From contig JAHFGV010000020.1 of assembly GCA_023247255.1 (NCBI GenBank), positions 1 through 48,519 on the forward strand: a DNA stretch of 48,519 bases. The letters are read 5' to 3'. This DNA comes from Candidatus Omnitrophota bacterium. GTDB lineage: Bacteria; Omnitrophota; Gorgyraeia; Aquiviventales; Aquiviventaceae. The translations under genes and the position numbers were made by a program. A model generated the notes under the pieces. It was not told where the DNA came from and made no database searches. It saw only the letters and a list, made by a program, of their open reading frames with translations. This document shows, piece after piece, positions 8,419 through 16,857 of the stretch (the stretch's first letter is position 1; every line of letters starts with the position of its first letter).

Positions 8419-9186
8419 ATGGACGGAGGCATTCCTCTTCAAGACAGCGTGGTCTATGGGCCGATTCATTCCAGGCGGTTAGGCCATTCCCTGGGGATTA
8501 ATATCCTTCCCGTCAGTCATAAGGTCTGTTCATCCAATTGTGTGTATTGCCAGTATGGCTGGACAGTTTCCGGCCGATTCCCCGAGCGCTTGAAAAAAGC
8601 CCCGGAGCTGTTGAAGGAAATTGAAGAGTCGTTCAGCCGACTGGTTCACTCAGGCACGCGGGTGGATTGTGTGACGCTGGCTGGCAATGGGGAGCCAACC
8701 TTGCATCCTGAGCTTGAGGCGGTCATCATTGGTTTGAAGGCGTTGCGGGATGTCTATTTTCCGAAAGCCCCTGTTGGCATTCTTTCCGACTCCACCCAGA
8801 TTACCCGCCACAAGGTTCGCCAAGCCATTGGGTGGCTCGATGTATGCTATATGAAGTTTGATGCGGCCGAGGAATCAACCTGGCGGAGAATCAACGATCC
8901 ATTGGGACACACCGATTTCCAAGCGATGATTCGTGTGCTTCATGAGTTGCCTGATGTGATTCTGCAAAGTATGTTCGTGCAAGGCACCTATGACAACACG
9001 GATGACGGGCATCTGGCGACTTGGATCGATCGGGTGGCATGGATACACCCGCAATCAGTCCAGGTTTATACAATCGACCGGCCTACGGCAGCTGCTGGAA
9101 TTACAAAGGTTCCCCGTCCGATTTTGGAAGGTATCGCCGCCCGGCTCACAGAGGCTACAGGCGTTCCCGCAGAAGTTTTTGATTGA
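8419..9186 (+). CDS. Radical SAM protein (COG0731-like Fe-S oxidoreductase)
   Basis: The cluster motif CSSNCVYC near the N-terminus binds the [4Fe-4S] cluster that cleaves S-adenosylmethionine, and VTLAGNGEPTLHPEL is the GGEP-like motif of this family. The opening VYGPIHSRRLGHSLGINILP is typical of a short radical SAM family of unknown substrate. The ORF track starts at a TTG (8392), but that lies inside the promoter, so the ATG at 8419 (255 aa) is preferred. It is followed 24 nt later by the siroheme reductase, which may be co-transcribed. Confidence 0.85.
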   Translation: MDGGIPLQDSVVYGPIHSRRLGHSLGINILPVSHKVCSSNCVYCQYGWTVSGRFPERLKKAPELLKEIEESFSRLVHSGTRVDCVTLAGNGEPTLHPELEAVIIGLKALRDVYFPKAPVGILSDSTQITRHKVRQAIGWLDVCYMKFDAAEESTWRRINDPLGHTDFQAMIRVLHELPDVILQSMFVQGTYDNTDDGHLATWIDRVAWIHPQSVQVYTIDRPTAAAGITKVPRPILEGIAARLTEATGVPAEVFD

Positions 9187-9210
9187 CCGAAAGCACCCAG
9201 CGACAAACAC

Positions 9211-10866
9211 ATGGCAGCCAGTTCTGAGCTCATTAAAGCCCGTTATGGCAATCCCTTTAATGTGCTTCAAGCCGTTGAGCGAGCCGCTCAGCAGGGTTAT
9301 GAGAGCCTTTCCGAAGATGATCTGTTTATGTGCAAGTGGATGGGGATATATACCCATCGCAGTGAGAAGGGCTTTTTTATGCTGCGCACCAAGCAGCCAA
9401 ACGGCTTTGTGACGTCGCAGCAGCTTGAGACGATTGCGGAGATTGCTGAAAAACAGAACAAAGCCTTTGCGGATATCACCACGCGGCAGGACTTTCAGCT
9501 TCATTGGGTGCATTACACGCAAGCGCTCGACGTCATCAAGCGGCTGCAAGCCGTTGGGATCTCCACCCTTGGGGCCTGTGGGGATGTTACTCGAAATATC
9601 GTTGGCTGTCCGGTGGCTGGGGTCGACAAGGAAGAACTTCTGGACGCCAGTCCGATCGTCAAGCAACTGAGCGATTTTTTCCTGGGCAACCTTGAATACG
9701 CTAATCTGCCCCGCAAGTATAAGATCAGCATCTCCGGTTGTAAGACGCAGTGTATCCATCCCGAGATCCAATGTGTGGGCCTAGTCGGAGCCACCTTGAC
9801 GCACGACGGCAAAGCCGAGGTGGGCTTTGACCTGCGGGTCGGTGGAGGGCTCTCCACGCAACCTTTTATCAGCCAGCGGCTGGCTGTGTTTGTCAGGCCC
9901 GAGGAAGTGGTGGAGGTTGTTCGCGCCATCACCGAAATCTGGCGCGATACTCCGGAGTATCGGCAGAAACGCCACCACGCACGCATCAAGTTTTTGATTC
10001 ATGACTGGGGTGTGGAGCGCTTTCGGGCCGTGCTCGAAGAGCGTTTGGGCCGTAAGCTGACCGATGCAGCCGCTGACTACACAGACCTTGCCGATGCGTA
10101 CCGCGATCATGTTGGAGTCCATGCCCAGAAGCAGGCCGGTTTTTTTTACATCGGAGCCCCGGTGCTTGTGGGACGCATCACAAGCGCTCAGATGTTCCGA
10201 GTCGCTGAGCTGTCTCGTCGCTATGGGGATGGCCAGGCCATTCGGCTGACGAATCGGCAGAACATCTTGCTATTGAACATCGCCGAAGCCCATGTTGAAA
10301 AAGTCCTTGCCGGTTTGGCACAGGTGGGACTTTCCATTAACGTCCATCCCATCCGACGCAGCGTCGTGACCTGCACCGGAACCGAGTTCTGCAAACTCGC
10401 CATCACCGAAACCAAGGCTAGGTCCCATCAGATCGTCGAGTATCTCGAAAGCCGCGTGGTGCTCGATGAGCCCCTGCGCATTCACATCACCGGATGTCCA
10501 AACGCCTGTGCCCAGCACCAGATTGGCCACATCGGGATGATGGGCTCAAAGACTAAGGTTGATGGCCAGATTGTGGATGCCTACGACATCTTTGTGGGCG
10601 GGCAAATGGGAGGCGAGGCTCGTTTCAATCATCCGGTGCTACGCAAGGTCCCTGCGAGTGAATGCGCCAAGCGTCTGGAGCAGCTTCTGCTGGGCTACAA
10701 AGCCCAGCGTAAAGCAGGAGAGTCTTTCAATCACTGGTGCAAGCGCGTAGGGGATGAAGCGCTCGTCAAACTGCTCACCGGCGGCGACGGCCATCGGCTC
10801 GGCGATCCGGATGCTGACGCCGTTCCAACGCCCAAGGTGCCTGAGGTGGAAGGGCCTGTATATTAA
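9211..10866 (+). CDS. Siroheme/[4Fe-4S] nitrite or sulfite reductase (NirA-like)
   Basis: Catalyses six-electron reduction of nitrite to ammonia or sulfite to sulfide, with ferredoxin as the likely donor. The duplicated ferredoxin-like half-domains are present, and the siroheme-[4Fe-4S] ligands are CTGTEFC and CPNAC in the C-terminal half. The TGTEFCKLAITETKAR wording is closer to ferredoxin-nitrite reductases than to sulfite reductases. Neighbours (DsrE-like and ThiF-rhodanese proteins) instead hint at sulfur metabolism, so the substrate is open. The length of 551 aa is normal. Ribosome binding site is weak. Confidence 0.85.
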   Translation: MAASSELIKARYGNPFNVLQAVERAAQQGYESLSEDDLFMCKWMGIYTHRSEKGFFMLRTKQPNGFVTSQQLETIAEIAEKQNKAFADITTRQDFQLHWVHYTQALDVIKRLQAVGISTLGACGDVTRNIVGCPVAGVDKEELLDASPIVKQLSDFFLGNLEYANLPRKYKISISGCKTQCIHPEIQCVGLVGATLTHDGKAEVGFDLRVGGGLSTQPFISQRLAVFVRPEEVVEVVRAITEIWRDTPEYRQKRHHARIKFLIHDWGVERFRAVLEERLGRKLTDAAADYTDLADAYRDHVGVHAQKQAGFFYIGAPVLVGRITSAQMFRVAELSRRYGDGQAIRLTNRQNILLLNIAEAHVEKVLAGLAQVGLSINVHPIRRSVVTCTGTEFCKLAITETKARSHQIVEYLESRVVLDEPLRIHITGCPNACAQHQIGHIGMMGSKTKVDGQIVDAYDIFVGGQMGGEARFNHPVLRKVPASECAKRLEQLLLGYKAQRKAGESFNHWCKRVGDEALVKLLTGGDGHRLGDPDADAVPTPKVPEVEGPVY

Positions 10867-10985
10867 AAACGGGATCGGAGACGTGGGACAAAAGATCAGA
10901 AGCGCAAAGGACTGGAAAGACCCCCAACAGAGTCTTGCGAGTTACGGGTTACGATGGGACTGAAGTTAGGGTGAGTCTCTTTTCC

Positions 10986-11927
10986 ATGAGACGTTGGCAA
11001 CGGGCTGTTCTGTTAATAGGTCTGGTTTTAATTGCAGGATTTTTATCCTCCCCAAAAGCTAATTCTAAACAACAGGGAGGGATGAGAGGAATTCGTTATT
11101 CCAATGGTGGGGCCTACATTGGAAGCAGTCCGTCCATGTCCCCCGATGGTTCAAAAATTGTCTTTGGATCACCCCGGGACGGGCTCGGCGATATTTACAT
11201 CGTAGAGGCGGATGGGACAAATTGGAGACGGCTAACCTTTACTCCTGAACATGAAGGGGAGCCTAAATTTTCTCCAGATGGTTCCCAAATCGTTTTTGTC
11301 TCAGAGCGCGATGGCCCAGCGCACATCTATATTATGGACGCGGATGGATCAAATCAAATAGCACTGACCGACACAAAAGAGGCTGATGCAGCTCCTTCTT
11401 TTTCCCCGGATGGATCGAGAATTGTCTTCGGGCGCAGGCGGAAGATTTTTGTGATGAATTCTGACGGTTCCCATCAACGACAATTAACCACGGGTATATG
11501 GGATGGCGGGCCCTCATTTTCCCCAGATGGTAAGAAGATCGTCTTTCAAACTACTATCTATGATTCTGTTAACAGCACTGCTAAGGTGCAGATGTGCATC
11601 GTAGGTGCCGATGGCAGTGAGCCGGATTGTGTACAACCAGTGAACAAAAAAGAGATTTGGAATCCCTCTTTTTCACCCGACGGGCAGAAGGTTACATTCA
11701 TCTCTTACAGCGACCGTCCATACGAAGGTGAGATATATACGATGGATGTGGATGGGTCCAACGTCAAGCTATTAACCCGCACGGGAGGTTTTAAGCAAAA
11801 CCCCCAGTTTACCCCAGACGGCTCCCACATCATGTTCTTAGAAGTGGGCCCTGGAGGAAGACAGGGTGAAATCAAGATCATAAATGCGGACGGGTCCCAG
11901 TTGCAGACTGTTGTAAAGGTATATTAG
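10986..11927 (+). CDS. Exported TolB-like beta-propeller protein
   Basis: The start at ATG 10986 gives an N-terminal signal segment (RRWQRAVLLIGLVLIAGFL); the ORF track begins earlier without support. Six repeats of the form PxFSPDGSxIVF ... IYIMDADGSN are PD40/TolB blades, so this is a single six-bladed propeller of 313 aa in the periplasm or on the surface. It lacks the TolB N-terminal domain and is not next to tol-pal genes, so the function is unknown. It separates the reductase from its presumed sulfur partners, perhaps as an insertion into the cluster. Confidence 0.8.
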   Translation: MRRWQRAVLLIGLVLIAGFLSSPKANSKQQGGMRGIRYSNGGAYIGSSPSMSPDGSKIVFGSPRDGLGDIYIVEADGTNWRRLTFTPEHEGEPKFSPDGSQIVFVSERDGPAHIYIMDADGSNQIALTDTKEADAAPSFSPDGSRIVFGRRRKIFVMNSDGSHQRQLTTGIWDGGPSFSPDGKKIVFQTTIYDSVNSTAKVQMCIVGADGSEPDCVQPVNKKEIWNPSFSPDGQKVTFISYSDRPYEGEIYTMDVDGSNVKLLTRTGGFKQNPQFTPDGSHIMFLEVGPGGRQGEIKIINADGSQLQTVVKVY

Positions 11928-11957
11928 GATCTCTTGCCATTACGCGAAGCACAATTC

Positions 11958-12371
11958 ATGAAATCGCTAGCGGTCATTGTCTCGATAGGGACTACCAATC
12001 ATTTCATCCAAGTGCTGACGCTGTTGATGGCGGCGGTGCATTCCGAAATCAAGACGAGGGTTTTATTTCGGGACGAATCTGTGTATCGACTCACTCCGGA
12101 TCGCATCAACAAGCTCGATCTTTCAGAGGCCTATGCCCACGATGTCTTAGGAGTCGAGCGTCGGCTCAAGCAACATGACCTTTTAGATTTGCACAAGCTC
12201 TCGCGGGACATCAAGGCATCGGGGGACGTACGCTACTACGTGTGCAGCTCGTCGCTGGCTATCTGTGGGCTGACGCGCGAGCAGTTGATTCCTGAAATCG
12301 ACGACGTTCGCGGCCTGCCGTCGTTTCTTTTAGAGGACGTGGCCACCGCAGATAAGCTTTTCACATTTTAA
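11958..12371 (+). CDS. DsrE/DsrF-like family protein
   Basis: A 137-aa protein with the fold pattern of small DsrE/TusD-type sulfur-handling proteins: KSLAVIVSIGTTNHFIQVLTLLMAAVHSEIKTRVLFRDESVY at the N-terminus and a cysteine pair region YYVCSSSLAICGL where relay cysteines occur. The start at 11958 is preferred over the TTG at 11934. Its place between the reductase and a ThiF-rhodanese fusion suggests a role in sulfur transfer. The family assignment is by pattern only. Confidence 0.65.
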   Translation: MKSLAVIVSIGTTNHFIQVLTLLMAAVHSEIKTRVLFRDESVYRLTPDRINKLDLSEAYAHDVLGVERRLKQHDLLDLHKLSRDIKASGDVRYYVCSSSLAICGLTREQLIPEIDDVRGLPSFLLEDVATADKLFTF

Positions 12372-12376
12372 TGCTC

Positions 12377-12426
12377 TTAATCGAAAAGTTCTCAATCGAA
12401 AGTCGTAAATCGACAATTGTAAATTC
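12377..12426. repeat. Heptad-phased repeat, locus 2
   Basis: The run reads TTAATCG AAAAGTT CTCAATCG AAAGTCG TAAATCG ACAATTG TAAATTC, seven words with only one of 8 nt. No clear inverted arm is present nearby, so this may be half of a former hairpin. It begins 6 nt after the DsrE-like stop codon. Confidence 0.6.
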
Positions 12427-12437
12427 ACTTGAGATCC

Positions 12438-12481
12438 TGGGCACAGGATACGTCCATACCAATGCCGTATCCTGTCCCTGG
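12438..12481. other. Hairpin between the DsrE-like and ThiF genes
   Basis: CACAGGATAC and GTATCCTGT form a perfect 9-bp stem around a 15-nt loop. There is no T tract after it. It could end transcription weakly or protect the 3' end of an mRNA. Confidence 0.45.
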
Positions 12482-12524
12482 GGTTCCCTAAATTTCAAAA
12501 CCTCAGTAACAGGCAGGTGTGCCG

Positions 12525-13673
12525 ATGGCGAATCTGACGCGGGATGAAATCTTGCGGTACAGCCGGCACTTGATCATGCCCGAGGTGGGCATCGAGGGCC
12601 AGCAAAAACTCAAGCAGGCCGGCGTTCTGTTGATCGGAGCCGGTGGGCTTGGCTCGCCCTTGGGGTTGTACCTTGCAGCGGCCGGTGTCGGCCGTCTGGG
12701 AATCGTTGACTTTGACAAGGTTGACTTCACTAACCTCCAGCGCCAGATTATTCATGGCACCGAGGACGTTGGCCGTCTGAAAGTGGAGTCAGCCAGGGAG
12801 CGCATTCAATCGGTCAATCCTGAAGTTGAGGTTAAGACAGTCAACGTTAGACTCTCTAAAGAAAACGTTCTGGATCTTGTCGCTGGCTACGACATCGTGA
12901 TCGATGGCACCGATAACTTCCCTACCCGATATCTGGTCAACGACGCCTGTGTCTTCCAGAAGAAACCCAACATCTACGGCTCGATCTTCCGATTCGATGG
13001 CCAGGCGACAGTCTTCTATCCTTTCAAAGGGCCCTGCTATCGCTGCCTCTACCCAGAACCGCCTCCACCCGGCATGGTGCCCAGTTGCGCGGAAGGAGGG
13101 GTGTTGGGCGTGCTTCCTGGAATCATCGGCGTGATTCAGGCAACGGAGGCTGTTAAGCTCATCATTGGCAAAGGCGAGCCGCTCGTTGGGAGGTTGCTGC
13201 TGTATAACGCGCTCAAGATGGAGTTTCGCGAGGTAAAACTCAAGCGGGATCCACAATGTATTGTTTGTGGGGATCGTCCGACGGTCAAAGATCTCATAGA
13301 CTACGAAGCCTTCTGTGGGTTGACGCGAGGCGAAGAGGCCCAAGGAGCGGCGAGTGAGCACGATCTTTCCCCCCAAGAAGTTAAAGATCTGCTGGAGAAA
13401 AAGAGAACGGTTGTCCTTTTGGATGTCCGTGAGCCTCACGAGTATGAGATCGTTCGCATTGAGGGTTCTCGGCTCATTTCTCTTTCCGAGTTACACCTGC
13501 GCACCAACGAGCTCGACACAGCGGATACTATCATCACCTACTGCCACCACGGCCAACGCAGCCTCCAGGCGATCAAGACCCTAGAGCATTTTGGCTTTAA
13601 GAAACTCAAGCATCTGCGCGGCGGCATCGACGCCTGGGCCAGTGAGATCGATCCCGATATGCCAAGGTATTAA
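12525..13673 (+). CDS. ThiF/MoeB-type adenylyltransferase fused to rhodanese
   Basis: The N-terminal E1-like domain (about 1-250) activates the C-terminal glycine of a ubiquitin-like sulfur carrier: GAGGLGSPLGLYLAAAGVG is the nucleotide loop, and CYRC/CIVC are the two zinc pairs. A rhodanese domain (about 280-380) has LLDVREPHEYE and the active-site loop CHHGQRS. This is the MoeZ/MoeBR architecture, which supplies sulfur for molybdopterin, thiamine, cysteine or thiolated tRNA. No sulfur-carrier gene is visible next to it. I prefer the ATG at 12525 (AGGCAGG at 8 nt) to the GTG at 12519. Confidence 0.92.
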   Translation: MANLTRDEILRYSRHLIMPEVGIEGQQKLKQAGVLLIGAGGLGSPLGLYLAAAGVGRLGIVDFDKVDFTNLQRQIIHGTEDVGRLKVESARERIQSVNPEVEVKTVNVRLSKENVLDLVAGYDIVIDGTDNFPTRYLVNDACVFQKKPNIYGSIFRFDGQATVFYPFKGPCYRCLYPEPPPPGMVPSCAEGGVLGVLPGIIGVIQATEAVKLIIGKGEPLVGRLLLYNALKMEFREVKLKRDPQCIVCGDRPTVKDLIDYEAFCGLTRGEEAQGAASEHDLSPQEVKDLLEKKRTVVLLDVREPHEYEIVRIEGSRLISLSELHLRTNELDTADTIITYCHHGQRSLQAIKTLEHFGFKKLKHLRGGIDAWASEIDPDMPRY

Positions 13674-13787
13674 GGACGGCTCATTGTCAGATTGATAGGA
13701 TGACATGGACGACATAGCGCATGGTATGATACAAACAAAAGTCAAGGAATAGGGAAGACAGAGATTGTTTACTTGGGGGTGGCATGG

Positions 13788-14024
13788 ATGAACCTCTTGC
13801 CCGGTCGTATTACGATTGATCCACACACCTGTGGTGGTAAGCCCATCTTTGAGGGGACCCGTATTCCTGTTTACATTATTTTAGAGATGCTTGCCAACCG
13901 AGAGGTTCATGAAGAAATCCTGCGTGATTATCCTAATCTGACGGCAGCCGATTTGCAAGATGCCATCACGTTTGCCAGAAATCTCGCTGAGATTCCAGGC
14001 AATCCCGCATCGACGAGTGCATGA
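13788..14024 (+). CDS. DUF433 antitoxin-like protein
   Basis: The pattern RITIDPHTCGGKPIFEGTRIPVYIILEML is the core of DUF433 (VapB-type DNA-binding antitoxins), and the 78-aa length is usual. The ATG at 13788 is preceded by a G-rich ribosome binding site; the track's TTG at 13773 is less likely. It overlaps the next gene by 4 nt (ATGA), as in toxin-antitoxin pairs. A possible -10 (TATGAT) lies near 13724. Confidence 0.85.
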   Translation: MNLLPGRITIDPHTCGGKPIFEGTRIPVYIILEMLANREVHEEILRDYPNLTAADLQDAITFARNLAEIPGNPASTSA

Positions 14025-14278
14025 AGGTTGTTGTAGACAATAATCTGCCTCGCAGCCTAGCCGATTTGCTCACTCAGAATGGAATTGAAGCCACCCATGT
14101 TCTTGATTTGGGCTTGGCGGATGCCTCCGATGAGATCTTGCGCAAACGATTAGTCAATCAGGATATTATCCTTCTCTCACGCGATGATGATTTTTGGAAG
14201 CATTCCCCACCCAACTGGACGGTGGTGTGGATTGCTTTGCACAACCCAACCTTGGCTCAACTGAAAGGTTCGGTGTAG
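14021..14278 (+). CDS. DUF5615 PIN-like toxin, apparently short
   Basis: VVVDNNLPRSLADLL, HVLDLGLADASDEIL and IILLSRDDDFW carry the conserved acidic residues of the DUF5615 PIN-like fold, the usual partner of DUF433. At 85 aa it is shorter than the roughly 110 aa I expect, ending soon after VVWIALHNPTLAQL. It may be 3'-truncated, since the following 600 bp look decayed. Confidence 0.8.
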   Translation: MKVVVDNNLPRSLADLLTQNGIEATHVLDLGLADASDEILRKRLVNQDIILLSRDDDFWKHSPPNWTVVWIALHNPTLAQLKGSV

Positions 14279-14289
14279 CACACATTGAC

Positions 14290-14580
14290 GCAGATCATTC
14301 CGACTTTGAGAACAAGTCAGTGGGTTTTAGTAGCCGCTGACTACGTTCGGGTCTTTGGCGGTTCTTCCTAAGAAAAGGGATAACAGACGTTTTGCGCAAC
14401 TTCACTTGCGATTTGTACTCACGAGCCGTCTCATCAACACAGATGGTGACGTCGCACAACACAAGGCTGTCCGTTGAGTTCTTGGGTTAAGTCTGCATAA
14501 TCTTCCTTAATCCCACGGAACTGTTTGCTCTTGCGCTTGCCCAAGAGGATCAGGTGTATTCGTCGCCACAACCATTTTCT
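14290..14580 (-). pseudogene. Possible relict coding sequence, unknown family
   Basis: On the minus strand two adjoining frames give protein-like text: RKWLWRRIHLILLGKRK then KQFRGIKEDYADLTQELNG in one frame, and DVTICVDETAREYKSQVKLR in another. A frameshift near 14455 would join them. I do not recognise the family. It lies between the toxin gene and riboswitch 2. Confidence 0.25.
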
Positions 14581-14592
14581 GTAGGTGGTTCA

Positions 14593-14785
14593 CGAAAAGG
14601 CGACTCCCTTAACAATGGGGGACGCAAAGCTACGGATTTAAGAGGCTACGGATTTAAGAGCCGTGGTTCGTCATTCGTAGATCGTGATTCGTGAAAGCAA
14701 GACGGAAAGAAAGTTGTCTTTTTGGCTTTTGACGAGTTACGAACCACGAACGACGGTTCTTAGGAACGCCGAGCTGCCGAATGAA
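14593..14785 (+). promoter_or_regulatory. Candidate cyclic-di-GMP-I riboswitch 2
   Basis: AAAAGGCGAC - P2 (CTCCC/GGGGG) - GACGCAAAGC - ACGG--TTAAG - extended P3 - CGCCGAGCTGCCGAA follows the c-di-GMP-I skeleton. The 16-nt word starting GCTACGGATTTAA is duplicated in tandem (14629-14660), repeating part of the conserved junction. The P3 arm carries a heptad-phased hairpin (14665-14755). The 3' end of the aptamer overlaps a strong terminator. An IS3 copy now starts about 70 nt downstream, so the switch has lost its gene. Confidence 0.62.
14665..14759. repeat. Heptad-phased inverted repeat, locus 3 (in riboswitch 2)
   Basis: Left arm: GGTTCGT CATTCGT AGATCGT GATTCGT (14665-14692). Right arm: ACG recurs at 14732, 14739, 14746 and 14753 (ACGAGTT ACGAACC ACGAACG ACGGTTC). 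The arms are complementary and sit where the variable P3 arm of the aptamer would be. Confidence 0.75.
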
Positions 14786-14807
14786 TCGACAGCTCGGTTT
14801 TTGTTTT
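14769..14807 (+). terminator. Intrinsic terminator of riboswitch 2
   Basis: CCGAGCTG (14769-14776) pairs perfectly with CAGCTCGG (14790-14797), followed by TTTTTGTTTT. Its left arm is part of the aptamer's 3' conserved segment, so aptamer and terminator are mutually exclusive. Confidence 0.8.
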
Positions 14808-15006
14808 AGACAAACCCATCCCACAACGGTTAAGACTTTGATGAAACATAACACCATCTGGAGGAAGAATTGGATGAGACTGAGGTGCTCCCCGAAAACT
14901 GGAGAGTAACATAAGGTAGGCGTATCGTTCCGTCGACATCCCGAGGAGGGAAATGACGACATGAAGACACTGGGACACGGAACACCGGCGACAACACACC
15001 GCAGAG

Positions 15007-15264
15007 TTGAAAGCCCGCGTGGCGCTGGCGGTGATCAGAGGGGAGCGGACGGTCAACGAGATTGCCACGATGTACGGGGTACACCCGACGATGATTGCGA
15101 AATGGAAACGGCAGGCGCTCCAAGAGCTGCCACAGGTCTTTGCCACCCGGCGCAGCGCTGCCGGGCGGGCCCAGGAGAATCTCACCGCTACGCTCTACCG
15201 GCAGATCGGGCAACTAAAGGTCGAGCTGGGCTGGCTTAAAAAAAAGGCGGAGTTGTGGGGTTGA
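15007..15264 (+). CDS. IS3 OrfA (helix-turn-helix transposase subunit)
   Basis: ELKARVALAVIRGERTVNEIATMYGVHP is the standard IS3 OrfA helix-turn-helix, and the C-terminal half is the leucine-zipper-like region ending LGWLKKKAELW. The coding frame continues upstream to 14962 as RHWDTEHRRQHTAEL, but has no ATG there; the ATG at 14961 is in another frame, so the N-terminus appears frameshifted. A TTG at 15007 is the only in-frame start left. Confidence 0.75.
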   Translation: MKARVALAVIRGERTVNEIATMYGVHPTMIAKWKRQALQELPQVFATRRSAAGRAQENLTATLYRQIGQLKVELGWLKKKAELWG

Positions 15265-15265
15265 G

Positions 15266-16084
15266 ATGCTGCGACGATTCATCGAGTCGGACCATGCACA
15301 GCTCAGCATCCGACGACAGTGCGAGCTGCTGGGGCTGGCCCGGTCGACGTGGTACTACAAGCCGGTGCCTGAGGACCCCGAGGACTGGCGGTTGATGCGA
15401 CTGATCGATGAGCAGTACACCCGGACGCCGTTCTATGGGGTGCGCCGGATGACGGTCTGGCTCCACACCATCGGAGCACCCGTCAATCGGAAACGAGTGA
15501 GGCGGCTCATGAGGCGGATGGGGTTGGAAGCCATCTACCCAAAGCCGAGGCTGAGCGTGGCTGCGCCTGAGCATCGGAGGTACCCCTACTTGCTCCGAGG
15601 GCTGGCCATCACGCGACCCAATCAGGTCTGGGGGACGGATATCACGTACATCCGACTCTCGGAGGGGTTCGTGTATCTGGTGGCGATTATGGACTGGTTC
15701 AGTCGGTACGTGGTATCGTGGGCGGTGTCGGTCACGTTGGATACAGCCTTCTGCCTGGAGGCGCTCGACGCTGCCCTGCGACGAGCAACGCCCGAGATCG
15801 TCAACAGCGATTAGGGTGTCCAGTTCACGTGCCCGGATTTCACCGGCCGGCTGGAGGCGACGCAGGTCCGCATCAGCATGGATGGACGGGGACGGGCCAT
15901 GGACAACGTATTTACCGAGCGCCTCTGGCGCACCGTGAAGTACGAGGAGGTCTACCTGAAGAACTACGACACCGTCCCAATGGCCCGCGAGAATCTGAGC
16001 CGGTACTTCGGGTTCTATAACGACGAACGGCCCCATCAAACCTTGGGCTACCAGACCCCAGCGAGGGTCTACGCGACGGCATGA
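15266..16084 (+). pseudogene. IS3 OrfB transposase with in-frame stop
   Basis: The frame runs 273 codons from 15266 to 16084 with one internal TAG at 15812-15814. DDE residues are visible: GTDITYI, IVNSD directly before the stop, and the Glu of DNVFTERLWR. Relatives read D-Q-G at the stop, so a CAG to TAG change explains it. No frameshift is present, suggesting recent inactivation. The 267-aa minus-strand ORF in the track is its shadow. Confidence 0.88.
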
Positions 16085-16111
16085 CCACTATCAGGACCAA
16101 GGGAACGGGGT

Positions 16112-16795
16112 ATGCTGACTACTGAATACCGGTCGATGACCTCCGAAGAGCGTGCGGAGTTGAGCCGGGGGCTAAAGATAAAAGCTGCTCCGACTCCTCT
16201 CCGGATATGGATCGGTGTGTGGGTGCTGTTCGTGGTGTTTCCGTGGCTCGGCTGCCTCATTTTCAAACGGGAGAACAATACCGCAGTGCTGTTCTTTTGC
16301 ACCATCGGGATACTCGCCTACGCCGTGATCGAACGAGGGTGGAAACGGTGGGTTAAAAAGCCCCCAGTTGCATCCCAACGTGATCTCGCAGAGGGAAACG
16401 TCGAAGTCGTCCATGTGGAGGCCACCGCGGCGGCGGAGGTGGAAGAGATCGAAGACCTCGGGCTGAACTTCTTCCTTGAGATCGGCGAGTCGAAGCTGCT
16501 GTTCCTCTCCGGCCAGTACCTGTATGACGTCGCCTATGAGATGGACAAGAATGAAGTGGAGCGACCAGGAAGGTTCCCGAACACCAAGTTTGACCTCGTG
16601 CGCGCTCCGCACAGTCGGCAACTCTTGAGGTTCGAGTGTTTGGGAGAACCGTTGAGACTAGCGAAGAAGTACCGAGTCCCAAGACAAGAGAAACACTTTT
16701 TTGAACTGCAGGATGGGCAAATCTTTCCAGGAACACTGAGCACGTTGGAGCAAGACTTACGGAAATTAGGTGTTCGGCTTGAATCGTGCAGTTGA
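16112..16795 (+). CDS. Hypothetical protein with two membrane segments
   Basis: A 227-aa protein. Residues about 31-50 (IWIGVWVLFVVFPWLGCLIF) and 58-75 (TAVLFFCTIGILAYAVI) are hydrophobic; the C-terminal part (about 85-227) is acidic then mixed and probably cytoplasmic. I do not recognise a domain. It begins 28 nt after the IS3 transposase frame, so its upstream context was changed by the insertion. Confidence 0.6.
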   Translation: MLTTEYRSMTSEERAELSRGLKIKAAPTPLRIWIGVWVLFVVFPWLGCLIFKRENNTAVLFFCTIGILAYAVIERGWKRWVKKPPVASQRDLAEGNVEVVHVEATAAAEVEEIEDLGLNFFLEIGESKLLFLSGQYLYDVAYEMDKNEVERPGRFPNTKFDLVRAPHSRQLLRFECLGEPLRLAKKYRVPRQEKHFFELQDGQIFPGTLSTLEQDLRKLGVRLESCS

Positions 16796-16857
16796 GGATG
16801 CGGAGAATCGCGGGGATGACAGAACGGCAACGGCTACCTTAACCACATGCAACAACT

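Larger units (their letters stand above)
14881..16090 (+). mobile_element. IS3-family insertion sequence, defective
   Basis: The left end starts TGAGGTGCTCCCCGAAAACT, a typical IS3-type terminal repeat. OrfA and OrfB follow in the usual arrangement. I found no inverted copy of the left end after OrfB, so the right end is missing. OrfB carries a nonsense codon. The element separates riboswitch 2 from whatever gene it once controlled. Confidence 0.8.

Noticed and set aside
9055-9771. Minus-strand ORF of 238 aa over the siroheme reductase
   Set aside because: Shadow of a well-supported gene; no recognisable domain.
12789-13439. Minus-strand ORF of 216 aa over the ThiF-rhodanese gene
   Set aside because: Shadow; the plus-strand frame has both domain signatures.
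15236-16039. Long minus-strand ORF (267 aa) over the IS3 transposase
   Set aside because: It lies antisense to a clear IS3 OrfB with DDE motif; its translation is rich in Arg, Pro and His and resembles no protein.
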